Assembly (NCBI RefSeq): GCF_019175285.1
Contig: NC_056527.1
Coordinates: forward strand, 108,021,129 to 108,085,128
DNA: 64,000 nucleotides
Direction: 5' to 3'
Source: Sceloporus undulatus
Taxonomy: Eukaryota; Chordata; Lepidosauria; Squamata; Phrynosomatidae
The notes under the pieces are model-generated. The model saw nothing but the letters and a program-made list of their open reading frames with translations. It searched no databases and was not told the DNA's origin. Positions 63,479 to 64,000 of this stretch are shown here, one piece after another (the stretch's first letter is position 1; every line of letters starts with the position of its first letter). Position numbers and translations under genes: made by a program.

Positions 63479-63597
63479 TTTCCATATCTCTTTATCCTGG
63501 GTTTATTCACCTATTCCATATTCTTCTTCATACTGCGTTGCTTCCTGCTGCACTGTGGGAAACTGGAGGTCCTGAATGCAGTCTATGTCTCAGCCAG
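63479..63597 (+). CDS. TLCD3B: Likely 5' coding exon of TLCD3B (TLC-domain protein)
   Basis: Acceptor TTTTTTTGCAG and donor AG|GTGAGA flank 119 bases. The preferred frame reads FPYLFILGLFTYSIFFFILR then CFLLHCGKLEVLNAVYVSA(R), a transmembrane segment. It matches the start of TLCD3 proteins (FPxLF ... AVIVSAR in human TLCD3B, which continues LVSS), though it is about nine residues longer. Position supports it: TLCD3B is close to ALDOA in human and on the opposite strand. TLCD3B is a membrane protein linked to ceramide synthesis. A second frame is also open, so the call is provisional. The rest of the gene would lie right of the window. Confidence 0.45.
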
Positions 63598-63647
63598 GTG
63601 AGAGACTTGGGTTCTCAGAGAGATGTGTGTGTGAGAGAGACACCGAA

Positions 63648-64000
63648 GCTGCATCCACACTGCAGCAATGATCTGGTTTGGTATCACTTTCACTACCATG
63701 GCTTCATGCCATGGAATTCTGGGAATTGTAGTTTGTTGTGGCACCAGAGCTCTCTGACAGAGAAAGCTAAATGTCTCACAAAACTCCTGTTCTCAGAATT
63801 CCATAGCACTCAGCTGTGGCAGTTAAAGTGGTATCAAACTGGAATATTTCTTCAGTGTGGATGCAGCCTGGGTCAAACTTTTTTAGTCGCTTAAGGTGAC
63901 ACAAGGCTCCACTCTGGGCCCCACAACAAACTCCAACTCCCAGAATTCCATAGCCTTGAGCCAGAAAGAATTAAAGCAGTGCCAAAGCAGGTTATTTCTC
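63648..64000. mobile_element. Two family B MITEs, second cut by the window edge
   Basis: One complete palindrome at 63648-63880 (GCATCCACACTGCAGCAATG ... TCTTCAGTGTGGATGCAGCC) and a half copy at 63905-64000. Confidence 0.75.

Noticed and set aside
63448-63894. A 148-codon + strand frame over the TLCD3B-like exon
   Set aside because: It reads on into a family B MITE. The hydrophobic frame, closed by a good donor, fits TLCD3 better.

Overview
The window looks like nuclear DNA from a squamate reptile, probably an iguanian lizard. The genes are split by introns with GT-AG (once GC-AG) junctions. The gaps are full of lizard-type repeats: Sauria SINEs and their BovB/RTE partner LINE, CR1 and L2-like LINEs, a 5S-rRNA-headed SINE, and many fold-back DNA transposons. 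The organism call rests on these repeats and is an inference.

Gene order is the backbone. From left to right: the 3' half of TBX6 (+), complete PPP4C (-), complete ALDOA (-), a complete CRK/CRKL-type adaptor (-), a small membrane protein with a very cysteine-rich tail (-), then a + strand end with an orphan coding exon at 60976 and a likely first TM exon of TLCD3B at 63479. TBX6-PPP4C-ALDOA-TLCD3B is the order, with matching relative orientations, of human 16p11.2, here seen in mirror image. The two genes between ALDOA and TLCD3B, a third CRK paralog (246 aa, SH2-SH3-SH3) and the 137-aa cysteine-rich protein, are not ones I know from the human locus. They are the most interesting contents.

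Layout: 1-1.8 kb repeats; 2.0-5.4 kb TBX6 3' exons; 5.4-7.8 kb TBX6 3' UTR and convergent intergenic DNA; 7.8-14.3 kb PPP4C and its CpG promoter; 14.3-18.3 kb repeats; 18.3-25.6 kb ALDOA with a TATA-type proximal promoter; 25.6-33.4 kb repeats; 33.4-33.7 kb a GC-rich muscle-type promoter (TATA, MEF2 and MCAT motifs), probably an upstream ALDOA start; 34-38 kb repeats; 38.1-41.8 kb the CRK-like gene with its CpG island; 42-47 kb repeats including a tandem duplication; 47.5-55.5 kb the cysteine-rich gene with an internally duplicated ETS-CRE promoter; 56.7 kb an NRF1/RFX X-box promoter on the + strand; 57-64 kb repeats around two + strand exons.

The genes do not form a pathway. TBX6 is a mesoderm transcription factor, PPP4C a phosphatase, ALDOA a glycolytic enzyme, the CRK-like protein a signalling adaptor and TLCD3B a ceramide-related membrane protein. 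They are linked by ancestral position. All coordinates and reading frames were worked out by eye; repeat boundaries are approximate.
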